The notes beneath the pieces were generated by a model. That model made no database searches and had not been told where the DNA came from. It saw only the letters and a list, made by a program, of their open reading frames with translations. Below, in pieces: positions 56,711 to 64,000 of a stretch of 64,000 nt of DNA (positions are counted from its first letter, which is position 1; each line of letters starts with the position of its first letter). The DNA is from Pacificispira spongiicola (GTDB lineage Bacteria; Pseudomonadota; Alphaproteobacteria; UBA8366; Aestuariispiraceae), in assembly GCF_012926505.1 (NCBI RefSeq), contig NZ_JABBNT010000007.1:1-64000 (forward strand). Reading direction: 5' to 3'. Both the position numbers and the translations under genes were made by a program.

Positions 56711-57451
56711 ATGGGAAACCTGACGGACAAGATCGTATTGGTCACCCATGTCACGGAATTCGTCGGCGCCGCTGCCGTCGAATCCTGCCTGGAGGAAGGT
56801 GCGACGGTTCTGGCCCAGGATCCCAGCTTCGCCGATATGGCGGCGCGCCACACATTCGAACAAGCCTATCGCGGGGCGATCGGACTGCATGACGAAGACC
56901 CGGACCGCCTGATCGGCAGCATCGTTTCGGCGCAAGGGCGTTTGGACGGCCTTGTCGCCAATGACGGCTTCCCGGCCATCCGGGCGAAAGTCGAAGACGC
57001 CGACCCGCAGGATATGCGCGACGGGTTGGAAGCCATGGTGGTGCAGCCCTTCCGCCTGATCGGGGCCGCCGTGCGTCAGATGAAAAAGCAAGGCGGCGGG
57101 CGGGTCGTCGTCGCATCCTCCGCCGTGCCGTTCCGCGGCCTGTCGAATTACGGCATGTATGTCACCGGACGTGGGGCGCAGAACGCAATGGTCCTGTCCC
57201 TGGCGCGGGAATTGGCGGGTCAGGCGATTTCCGTGAACGCAGTTGCGCCGAATTTCGTTGAAAACCCGTCCTATTTTTCGGAAGCCCTGCTGTCCGACGA
57301 CGCCGCACGGAACAAGATCCTGTCGCAAATCCCGATGGGCCGCTTCGGCAAGGGGCGGGAGGTGTCGGACCTGATCGCCTTCCTGTTGTCGGATAAGGCC
57401 GGGTTCATCACCGGTACCGTCGTGCCCGTCGCCGGCGGCTGGGCCTCGTAA
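56711..57451 (+). CDS. Halohydrin dehalogenase-like SDR
   Basis: 246 residues from the ATG at 56711. SDR fold, but both halohydrin dehalogenase (HheA-G) hallmarks are exact: T-x4-[FY]-x-G at T12-F17-G19 (THVTEFVG) in place of the Gly-rich NAD motif, and S-x12-Y-x3-R at S137-Y150-R154 (YVTGR), with Arg replacing the SDR Lys. Further stretches recalled from HheC align: LVANDGFPA, PFRLIGAAVRQMKK, APNFVENPSYF. Such enzymes close vicinal haloalcohols to epoxides and open epoxides with anions, without NAD. Native substrate here is unknown; a non-halogen epoxide role is possible. Confidence 0.85.
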   Translation: MGNLTDKIVLVTHVTEFVGAAAVESCLEEGATVLAQDPSFADMAARHTFEQAYRGAIGLHDEDPDRLIGSIVSAQGRLDGLVANDGFPAIRAKVEDADPQDMRDGLEAMVVQPFRLIGAAVRQMKKQGGGRVVVASSAVPFRGLSNYGMYVTGRGAQNAMVLSLARELAGQAISVNAVAPNFVENPSYFSEALLSDDAARNKILSQIPMGRFGKGREVSDLIAFLLSDKAGFITGTVVPVAGGWAS

Positions 57452-57460
57452 GGACACGCC

Positions 57461-58063
57461 ATGACCGATCCGATCGATTTCTACTTCGAATTTTCCTCCC
57501 CTTACGGCTATTTCGCGTCTGAACGGATCGCGGCGCTGGCGGACAAGCATGATCGCGCGGTGTCTTGGAAGCCGTTCTTGCTGGGGGCCGCCTTCAAACG
57601 GGAAGGGACGCAGTCGCTTGTGTCCTATCCGCTGAAAGGTCCGTATTCGAAGCGCGATATCGAACGGACCGCCGGATATCTGGGCTTGCCTTTCGTCTGG
57701 CCGCCAGGCTTTCCGATCCTGACGGTCCATGCGGCGCGCGCGACGTTATGGACACAGGAAAACGCGCCCGACCGGGCGGTCGACCTGATCCATGCCTTGT
57801 ACCGACGTCTCTTTGCGGACGGTGTGGATATCGGTCATGCGGGGGATGTCGTCGCGGTCGCGGAAGATGTCGGCCTTGATCCCATCGCCGTGGAATCGGG
57901 CATGAAATCCGATGATATCAAGGCCCGCTTGCGAACCGAAACGGACGCGGCACTGGATCGCGGTGTTTTCGGGTCGCCCTTCTTCATCGTCGATGAGGAG
58001 CGGTTCTGGGGCGCCGACCGGATGGACATGCTGGACGCCTGGCTGACGCGGGGCGGATGGTGA
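57461..58063 (+). CDS. 2-hydroxychromene-2-carboxylate isomerase-like (DsbA/kappa-GST fold)
   Basis: 200 residues. DsbA-like thioredoxin fold of the HCCA isomerase/kappa-class GST type; N-terminal FYFEFSSPYGYFASERIAAL with the glutathione-binding Ser, and C-terminal GVFGSPFFIVDEERFWGADR. Uses glutathione as cofactor in known members. 9 bases after the dehalogenase-like gene, so the pair may act on the same electrophile (epoxide opening with glutathione is an attractive guess). Confidence 0.88.
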   Translation: MTDPIDFYFEFSSPYGYFASERIAALADKHDRAVSWKPFLLGAAFKREGTQSLVSYPLKGPYSKRDIERTAGYLGLPFVWPPGFPILTVHAARATLWTQENAPDRAVDLIHALYRRLFADGVDIGHAGDVVAVAEDVGLDPIAVESGMKSDDIKARLRTETDAALDRGVFGSPFFIVDEERFWGADRMDMLDAWLTRGGW

Positions 58064-59022
58064 TGGCGGCGATGGAAACCGGCGTTTCCTTTGTCGTGCC
58101 GGTCTATAACAAGGCCGATTGGCTGCCCGCCGTTCTCGACAGAATCGCGGCGCAACGGGGGAACTTCGACCGGCAATATGTGTTCGTCGATGACGGATCG
58201 ACGGACGGGTCATTGGACATCCTGCGCGACAAGACGGCCGGCTGGGACAATCTGGTGATCGAATCCCAGACCAATGCCGGGTCTGCCGCCGCGACCAATC
58301 GGGGCATCGCGCTGGCGACCATGCCCTATATCAAATTCGTCGATGCGGACGATCTGTTGCATGCGGATGCGACGCGGGTTTTGCTGGATGCGCTGGCCGG
58401 CGATGAAAAGGCCTGCCTTGCCTTCGGCGGCGTTCAAACCTTTTCCGACGCGGCGACCCTCGACCTGGAGGGCGAGATCGGAACGCCGTCGGTGCGGCGC
58501 CTGGCGCGGCCCCTGCGGCAGGCGATTTCTCGGTCGCTGTTCAATCCGACACAGTTCCTGGCCCGCACCGACTGCCTGCGCGCCGTCGGCGGGTGCGACG
58601 AACGGGTCGTCTTCAGTCAGGAATATGCCCTGACCATGCGCCTTGCCCGGCAATGGGATTTCCTGGCGCTGGATGCGACCGTCGCCTTCCTGCCGCAGGA
58701 AGTCGGGTCGCGCCTGTCGAACAATCAAGGCCGTCAGTTGCAACGCGTGACCCGCGCCGTTCAGTACTTCCTGGAAGACTATCCCGATACGCCCTGGTCC
58801 TTGCGCCAGTATATTGCGCGGCGCATGGCGTATCGCGCCTGGAAATATCATCGCCGGGCGAACAAGGCCTTTTGGCCGACCAGTCCTGTATTCTGGCGTC
58901 AGGCCCGGGCATGGCTGCCCATCCTGGGGGGGCATGCAGCCTTTATCGAACGGTGCGGGCGGGTCTTCGAAACCGCCGACCGGCGCGCCGTACGCGGAAC
59001 CGAAGAGAAAGTTTTGGGATGA
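58063..59022 (+). CDS. Family 2 glycosyltransferase
   Basis: 319 residues. GT-A start SFVVPVYNKADWLPAVLDRI with VFVDDGSTDGSLDILRDKTA, then the DxD-like FVDADDLLHADATR; RVVFSQEYALTMRLARQWDF in the second half. No membrane anchor. The ATG at 58063 overlaps the preceding stop (TGATG); ATG 58057 also possible. Transfers a sugar to an unknown acceptor. First of three genes that look out of place in a leucine operon. Confidence 0.88.
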   Translation: MAAMETGVSFVVPVYNKADWLPAVLDRIAAQRGNFDRQYVFVDDGSTDGSLDILRDKTAGWDNLVIESQTNAGSAAATNRGIALATMPYIKFVDADDLLHADATRVLLDALAGDEKACLAFGGVQTFSDAATLDLEGEIGTPSVRRLARPLRQAISRSLFNPTQFLARTDCLRAVGGCDERVVFSQEYALTMRLARQWDFLALDATVAFLPQEVGSRLSNNQGRQLQRVTRAVQYFLEDYPDTPWSLRQYIARRMAYRAWKYHRRANKAFWPTSPVFWRQARAWLPILGGHAAFIERCGRVFETADRRAVRGTEEKVLG

Positions 59023-59807
59023 GTGAGCAGACCTACAATCCGGGATATGACCACGGATTCTATGCCGATCTTGAAAATACGGCCTTGCCGTCGGCGCGCC
59101 GGATCGTGCCGATCCTGAAGACATGGTTTCCGATCGGCAGCGCCGTCGACGCCGGATGCGGCGACGGATCCTGGCTATCCGTGATTTCGGAACTGGGGGC
59201 GGAAACCGTTCTGGGACTCGACGGCCCCTGGGTGGACGAAACCCAACTTAAAATCCCAAAGGACCGGTTCCGACGTTGCCGCATCGACGAGAAAATCGCC
59301 GTCGAACCGGGGGAGAGCTTCGATCTCGCCATCAGCCTGGAGGTCGCGGAACACCTGCCGGACAGCCGGGCGGGCAGCTTTGTCGCGGATTTGTGTGCGC
59401 TGGCGCCGGTCGTTCTGTTTTCCGCCGCCATTCCGGGACAGGGCGGGCATCATCACGTCAATGAACAATGGCCCGCCTATTGGGCGGACCTGTTCGCGGC
59501 ACAGGGCTACACGCCGGTCGATACGCTGCGGCTGACGGTCTGGAACGATCCCACCGTTTGCTGGTGGTACAAGCAGAACCTGATGGTCTTCGCGTCCGAA
59601 AAGGCGCTGGCCGACAATCCGGCCCTGAAGGCGGAAGCGGGCAAGTCCATTTCACCGCCCGTGCCGCTGGTCCATCCCGAAGTTTTCGAACAGGTACAGC
59701 GTCAGGCCAACCCGTCTTTCGGGCGGTGGTTGAAACAGGGGCGTAAGGCATGGTCCCGGTCTGTGGAGAAACGCCGGGCGAAACGCCGGGCGAAACGGGG
59801 ACGCTGA
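59019..59807 (+). CDS. SAM-dependent class I methyltransferase
   Basis: 262 residues; ATG at 59019 overlaps the glycosyltransferase stop (ATGA). Motif I SAVDAGCGDGSWLSVIS (about 42-57), then LGLDGPWVDE and the post-motif LAISLEVAEHLPD. GQGGHHHVNEQWPAYWADLF is reminiscent of sugar- or cell-surface-modifying methyltransferases. The C-terminal tail is a run of KRRA repeats encoded by a 12-bp tandem repeat (59768-59797), giving it a strongly basic end. Confidence 0.85.
   Translation: MSEQTYNPGYDHGFYADLENTALPSARRIVPILKTWFPIGSAVDAGCGDGSWLSVISELGAETVLGLDGPWVDETQLKIPKDRFRRCRIDEKIAVEPGESFDLAISLEVAEHLPDSRAGSFVADLCALAPVVLFSAAIPGQGGHHHVNEQWPAYWADLFAAQGYTPVDTLRLTVWNDPTVCWWYKQNLMVFASEKALADNPALKAEAGKSISPPVPLVHPEVFEQVQRQANPSFGRWLKQGRKAWSRSVEKRRAKRRAKRGR
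59768..59797 (+). repeat. 12-bp tandem repeat at the 3' end of the methyltransferase gene
   Basis: GAAACGCCGGGC occurs perfectly twice and half a third time. It encodes the basic KRRA tail, so copy-number slippage would stay in frame. Confidence 0.8.
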
Positions 59808-59813
59808 CCGGAT

Positions 59814-61709
59814 ATGTGCGGGATCGCGGGAACAGTCGATACGACGCGCGGACGGGGAGCGGCGGCGCTGGCCGGTATCGCGGAGGCGATGGCGGAGACG
59901 ATGCTGCATCGCGGCCCCGACGATTCCGGTGTCTGGACGGCGGAACAGGTCGGTGTCGCCTTGAGCTTCCGGCGCCTCGCGATCCAGGATTTGAGTGCCG
60001 ACGGCGCACAACCGATGCGGTCCCAGGACGACCGTTTTGCCATCGTCTTCAATGGTGAAATCTATAATTTCCTGGAATTGCGTCGGCAACTGGAGTCAGG
60101 CCGCACCTGGCGCGGCCATTCGGATACCGAAGTCATGCTGGCGGCCTTCGATGCCTGGGGTATCGAAGGGGCGCTGGACCGTTTCGACGGCATGTTCGCC
60201 TTTGCCCTCTACGACGCGAAGGCACGCACGCTGACTCTCGCCCGCGATCGAATGGGGGAAAAGCCGCTCTATTTCGGCTGGGCGGGGAAAAGCTTCGTCT
60301 TCGGGTCCGAATTGAAAGCCATCGCGTCGCATCCGGATTTCACCCCGGAAATCGATCCGCGCGCCGTTGATGCGATGATGCGCTATTCCTACATTCCCGC
60401 GCCGGTATCGATTTATCGCGGCATCGAAAAGCTGCCGCCCGGCGGAACGCTCACCCTCTCCCTGGAGAGTGGCGAGACGGTGCGCGGTCAATATTGGGAC
60501 CCGGTGTCGGAGGCGGAGAACGCCCCCACCTTCGAAGGCGACGAAGCGGCGGCGGCACGGGAGTTGGAACGTCTGCTGATGCGGTCCGTATCGCGCCGCA
60601 TGGTCGCTGACGTGCCGCTTGGCGCGTTTTTGTCCGGCGGGATCGACAGCGCGACCGTCGTGTCCCTGATGCAGAGTGTCGCCGCCAAGCCGGTGCGCAG
60701 TTTCACCATCGGCTTTACCGACCCGCGTTTCGACGAGGCGCCGCAGGCCCGCGCCATCGCCCAACATCTGGGCACCGATCATACGGAAGTCACGGTATCC
60801 CCCGCCGACAGTCTGGCGATGGTGGAACGGATGCCCTTCGTCTATGACGAACCCTTTGCCGATGTCAGCCAGTTGCCGACGCTGCTGTTGTCCCATCTGG
60901 CGCGACAGCAGGTGACGACGGCGCTGACCGGCGACGGCGGGGACGAGTTGTTCGGCGGCTATCCGCGTTACCGCAAGGCCGTTGAGCAATGGGAGCGAGG
61001 CCGCCCGTTTTCCCGCAGCTTGTTGAACCTTATTCCCTTCGGGCCGTTGAATGTCATTTCCTCCGGCGTCGGCAAACCGGGGCGGTTCGGGGACAAGTTG
61101 TACCGCAAGCTGTCGGATCGATCGAAGCCGTCGATTGAGCTTCTGTATGAAGGCTATATGTCCCGCTGGCGGGTATTCGAACGCCCGGCAGGCGACCCGG
61201 CGGTCGGCTATTTCGTCGAAGGCACGCGCCGCCCGCACAGCGACGACGATCTGCTGCGCTTGATGTTCTGCGATGCCGTGACCTATCTGCCCGACGACCT
61301 GCTGGTGAAAGTAGACCGCGCCAGCATGGCGGCGTCGCTGGAAACCCGCGCGCCCTTGCTGAACCACGATATCGTGCGTTTCGCCTGGGGCCTGCCCAGC
61401 CGTTTCAAGATCCGCGACGGGAAGGGGAAGCAGGTGCTGCGTGCCGTGCTCGACCGCCATGTGCCGCGCAGTCTGATGGACCGGCCTAAACAAGGTTTCG
61501 AACCGCCGCTTGCCGATTGGCTGCGCGGCCCGTTGCGCGATTGGGCGCAATCGCTGATCGCATCGGACCGTTTGGAAGACGGCGGGTTCCTGGATCCCGA
61601 ACCGATCCGCGCCGTCTGGGAAGAACATTTAAAAGGCCAGAGGAACTGGCATTTCGAACTATGGAACGTGCTGATGCTGCAAAGCTGGCGCGAAGCCTGG
61701 AAACTGTGA
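59814..61709 (+). CDS. asnB: Asparagine synthetase (glutamine-hydrolysing)-type amidotransferase
   Basis: 631 residues. N-terminal class II glutaminase with the nucleophilic Cys2 in [13 protein letters not shown] and the RRLAIQDLS and FNGEIYNF motifs; the synthetase domain has the PP-loop [10 protein letters not shown] at about residue 274 and [17 protein letters not shown]. In polysaccharide or O-antigen clusters such proteins amidate a sugar carboxyl or aminoacyl group rather than make asparagine; the glycosyltransferase and methyltransferase before it favour that reading. 6 bases after the methyltransferase gene. Confidence 0.88.
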   Translation: MCGIAGTVDTTRGRGAAALAGIAEAMAETMLHRGPDDSGVWTAEQVGVALSFRRLAIQDLSADGAQPMRSQDDRFAIVFNGEIYNFLELRRQLESGRTWRGHSDTEVMLAAFDAWGIEGALDRFDGMFAFALYDAKARTLTLARDRMGEKPLYFGWAGKSFVFGSELKAIASHPDFTPEIDPRAVDAMMRYSYIPAPVSIYRGIEKLPPGGTLTLSLESGETVRGQYWDPVSEAENAPTFEGDEAAAARELERLLMRSVSRRMVADVPLGAFLSGGIDSATVVSLMQSVAAKPVRSFTIGFTDPRFDEAPQARAIAQHLGTDHTEVTVSPADSLAMVERMPFVYDEPFADVSQLPTLLLSHLARQQVTTALTGDGGDELFGGYPRYRKAVEQWERGRPFSRSLLNLIPFGPLNVISSGVGKPGRFGDKLYRKLSDRSKPSIELLYEGYMSRWRVFERPAGDPAVGYFVEGTRRPHSDDDLLRLMFCDAVTYLPDDLLVKVDRASMAASLETRAPLLNHDIVRFAWGLPSRFKIRDGKGKQVLRAVLDRHVPRSLMDRPKQGFEPPLADWLRGPLRDWAQSLIASDRLEDGGFLDPEPIRAVWEEHLKGQRNWHFELWNVLMLQSWREAWKL

Positions 61710-61719
61710 GGAAGCGCCG

Positions 61720-63327
61720 ATGAATACGCTGACAACGACCCACGACCCGCGCAGTCCGGAAGCCGCCGACAACCGCGCGGCAATGGCAGCCCTGGTTGCC
61801 GAACTGAAATCCCGCCTGGAACAGGTGAAGCTGGGCGGCGGCGACAAGGCGCGGGAACGCCACCTGTCGCGCGGAAAGCTGTTGCCGCGCGAACGCGTGC
61901 GGACCTTGCTGGATCCGGGCTCGCCGTTTCTGGAGCTGTCGCAGCTTGCCGCCTATGACATGTATGGCGATACGATCGCCTCCGCCGGGGTGATCTGCGG
62001 GATCGGGCGCGTATCGGGCCAGGAATGCATGATCGTCGCGAACGACGCGACGGTGAAGGGCGGCACCTATTACCCGATGACGGTAAAAAAGCATGTGCGG
62101 GCCCAAGAAATCGCCTGGCAAAACCGGCTGCCCTGCATCTATTTGGTCGATTCCGGTGGGGCGAACCTGCCCAACCAGGATGAAGTGTTTCCGGACCGCG
62201 ACCATTTCGGGCGCATCTTTTATCATCAGGCCAATATGTCCGCAGACGGGATCGCGCAGATCGCCGTCGTCATGGGCTCCTGCACGGCGGGTGGTGCCTA
62301 TGTCCCGGCCATGTCCGACGAAAGCGTCATCGTGCGCAATCAAGGCACGATCTTCCTGGGCGGCCCGCCGTTGGTGAAGGCCGCGACGGGTGAAGTCGTG
62401 TCGGCGGAAGATCTGGGCGGGGCGGATGTCCATTCCCGCATTTCCGGCGTGACGGATCACATGGCGGAAAACGACACCCATGCCCTGTCCATCGCGCGCG
62501 GTATTGTCGCCAACTTGAACAGGATCAAGCCGACCAGCCTGAAGGTCCGCGAGCCGGTGGAGCCGATGCTGAACCCCGACGACCTCTACGGCGTCGTGTC
62601 CGCGGACCTGCGCAAGCCCTATGATGTGCGTGAGGTCATCGGGCGGATCGTCGATGGGTCCGAATTCGACGAGTTCAAGAAGCTCTACGGCACGACGCTG
62701 GTCTGCGGTTTCGCCCATCTGTGGGGCTATCCGGTCGGTATCGTCGCCAATAACGGCATTCTTTTTTCGGAATCGGCGCAGAAGGGCGCGCATTTCGTGG
62801 AACTGTGTTCCCAACGCGGCATTCCGCTGATCTTCCTGCAGAACATCACCGGCTTCATGGTCGGGTCGAAATACGAACAGGGTGGGATCGCCAAGGACGG
62901 GGCGAAACTGGTCACGGCGGTGGCCACGACATCCGTCCCGAAATTCACCGTGATCATCGGCGGCAGTTATGGGGCCGGAAACTACGGCATGTGCGGGCGG
63001 GCCTATTCGCCGCGCTTCCTGTGGATGTGGCCGAACGCCCGCATTTCCGTCATGGGCGGGGAGCAGGCGGCAAACGTCCTTGCCACCGTGAAGGAAGACA
63101 ATATGGAAAAGGCCGGGCAGTCCTGGACGGCGGAAGAACGGGAGGCCTTCATGGCCCCGGTTCGACAGCAATACGAGGATCAGGGCAATCCCTATTACGC
63201 TTCCGCGCGGCTGTGGGATGACGGGATCATCGATCCGAAGGATACGCGCATGGTTCTCGGCCTCGCCCTGTCCGCCAGTCAGAACGCCCCGATCGAGCCG
63301 ACGAAGTTCGGCGTCTTCCGGATGTGA
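61720..63327 (+). CDS. mccB: Methylcrotonyl-CoA carboxylase beta subunit
   Basis: Carboxyltransferase subunit (LiuB) that makes 3-methylglutaconyl-CoA from 3-methylcrotonyl-CoA. 535 residues, the MccB length and slightly longer than pcc[41 protein letters not shown] and [20 protein letters not shown] distinguish it from Pcc[21 protein letters not shown] and [17 protein letters not shown] are in the C-terminal half. The biotin subunit mccA is expected beyond the window. Confidence 0.95.
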   Translation: MNTLTTTHDPRSPEAADNRAAMAALVAELKSRLEQVKLGGGDKARERHLSRGKLLPRERVRTLLDPGSPFLELSQLAAYDMYGDTIASAGVICGIGRVSGQECMIVANDATVKGGTYYPMTVKKHVRAQEIAWQNRLPCIYLVDSGGANLPNQDEVFPDRDHFGRIFYHQANMSADGIAQIAVVMGSCTAGGAYVPAMSDESVIVRNQGTIFLGGPPLVKAATGEVVSAEDLGGADVHSRISGVTDHMAENDTHALSIARGIVANLNRIKPTSLKVREPVEPMLNPDDLYGVVSADLRKPYDVREVIGRIVDGSEFDEFKKLYGTTLVCGFAHLWGYPVGIVANNGILFSESAQKGAHFVELCSQRGIPLIFLQNITGFMVGSKYEQGGIAKDGAKLVTAVATTSVPKFTVIIGGSYGAGNYGMCGRAYSPRFLWMWPNARISVMGGEQAANVLATVKEDNMEKAGQSWTAEEREAFMAPVRQQYEDQGNPYYASARLWDDGIIDPKDTRMVLGLALSASQNAPIEPTKFGVFRM

Positions 63328-63338
63328 GGAGGGATAGG

Positions 63339-64000
63339 ATGGCAAAGCTGGAACTCGTGAAGGACGGCGCGGTCGCCCGCGTGCGCCTCACCAATCCCGA
63401 TCTGCACAATGCCTTCGATGACGGGTTGATCGCGGATCTGACCCAGGCGTTTGGCAATGCGGGGGGCGACGATGCGATCCGCGTCGTGGTGCTGGAAGCG
63501 GAGGGCAAGAGCTTTTCCGCCGGGGCCGACCTGAACTGGATGAAGCGCGTCGCGACCTATGGGCTGGATGAGAATATAGAGGACGCCCGGGGCCTCGCCG
63601 GGATGTTGAAGACGATCAATTTCCTGCCCAAGCCGGTCATCGGGCGGGTACAGGGGGCGGCCTTCGGCGGCGGCGTCGGGCTGGTCGCCTGCTGCGATAT
63701 CGCCATCGGCACGCCGCGCGCCAGCTTCTCCCTGTCGGAAGTGAAGCTTGGCCTGATCCCTTCGGCGATCAGCCCCTATGTCGTCGCGGCCATCGGACAA
63801 CGCGCGGCCCGGCGCTATTTCACCACGGGCGAACGCTTCGACGCCGCAACGGCGCACAAGCTGGGCCTGCTGCATGACGTGGTGGAGGAAGCAGTCCTGG
63901 ACGACACCGTCGAGGGTTTGATCAACACGATCCTGGGCGTCGGGCCGAAAGCCGCTGCCGCCGCGAAGGATCTGGTCTTTGCCGTCGACCGCCCGCTCAC
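63339..64000 (+). CDS. liuC: Methylglutaconyl-CoA hydratase (enoyl-CoA hydratase family), 5' part
   Basis: The first 220 codons; the gene runs off the window. Crotonase fold: VVVLEAEGKSFSAGADLNWM with the oxyanion-hole alanine, and GRVQGAAFGGGVGLVACCDI, then SLSEVKLGLIPSAISPYVV. The ADLNWMKR string is typical of AUH/LiuC-type methylglutaconyl-CoA hydratases, which hydrate 3-methylglutaconyl-CoA to HMG-CoA. Eleven bases after mccB with GGAGGG upstream. Confidence 0.93.
   Translation, partial: MAKLELVKDGAVARVRLTNPDLHNAFDDGLIADLTQAFGNAGGDDAIRVVVLEAEGKSFSAGADLNWMKRVATYGLDENIEDARGLAGMLKTINFLPKPVIGRVQGAAFGGGVGLVACCDIAIGTPRASFSLSEVKLGLIPSAISPYVVAAIGQRAARRYFTTGERFDAATAHKLGLLHDVVEEAVLDDTVEGLINTILGVGPKAAAAAKDLVFAVDRPL

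Noticed and set aside
59814-61709. AsnB as a simple asparagine biosynthesis gene
   Set aside because: Not excluded biochemically, but the glycosyltransferase and methyltransferase immediately upstream make a glycan-amidation role at least as likely.
60096-63345. Two long reverse frames antisense to asnB and mccB
   Set aside because: Shadow frames from third-position GC bias; forward genes have intact active sites.
1-64000. CRISPR array, prophage or insertion sequence
   Set aside because: No regularly spaced direct repeats, phage structural genes or transposases were seen.

Overview
The window reads as one chromosomal segment of a high-GC alphaproteobacterium, most likely Rhodospirillales-like. 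The evidence is the alphaproteobacterial str-S10-spc-alpha ribosomal order, an ATP12-family assembly factor, a cofactor-free (C-) form of S14, an Azospirillum-like phenylpyruvate/indolepyruvate decarboxylase and a MerR-controlled leucine-catabolism operon. I see no phage, transposase, integrase, rRNA or CRISPR array. One tRNA gene, tRNA-Leu(GAG), is present.

Layout. 1-14.9 kb: 3' end of tuf, then the S10, spc and alpha ribosomal operons with secY, adk and rpoA. A near-consensus sigma70 promoter sits in the 329-base gap before rpsM, and a 14-bp-stem terminator closes the block after rplQ. 15.0-25.1 kb: a reverse-strand PAS protein, then a housekeeping series on the + strand (HtrA/Deg protease, rarA, TerC-like protein, fluoride channel, RluA-family pseudouridine synthase, HAD phosphatase, repeat-containing AsmA protein, terminator, ATP12 chaperone). 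25.2-31.0 kb: propionyl-CoA carboxylase pccB and pccA, separated by an inverted chemoreceptor gene; the pccB Shine-Dalgarno lies inside a hairpin.

31.0-43.3 kb is a mixed accessory region: CGNR-type regulator with a divergent MFS transporter, an adenylate-forming ligase, an SMP-30-like secreted beta-propeller with a divergent HTH regulator, a beta-hydroxyacid dehydrogenase, ipdC, acylphosphatase, lipB, the tRNA, a GMC oxidoreductase and an unrecognised protein. 43.4-50.3 kb: fabI, a GFA-family protein, a malic enzyme fused to a phosphotransacetylase-like domain, mgtE, an unrecognised protein and a DMT transporter.

50.4-64.0 kb is a long, tightly packed + strand operon that begins with a MerR regulator (LiuR-like). 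Its promoter carries a perfect 16-bp palindrome. The operon encodes two hotdog thioesterases, isovaleryl-CoA dehydrogenase, an acetyl-CoA acetyltransferase, an SDR, a beta-carbonic anhydrase, a second acyl-CoA dehydrogenase, a protein with the exact halohydrin dehalogenase motifs, a 2-hydroxychromene-2-carboxylate isomerase-like protein, a glycosyltransferase/methyltransferase/asparagine-synthetase trio, the methylcrotonyl-CoA carboxylase beta subunit and the start of methylglutaconyl-CoA hydratase. Together these cover the middle of leucine/isovalerate breakdown. The carbonic anhydrase could supply bicarbonate to the biotin carboxylase. The dehalogenase-like gene and the glycan-type trio are the unexpected passengers and the most interesting part of the window.
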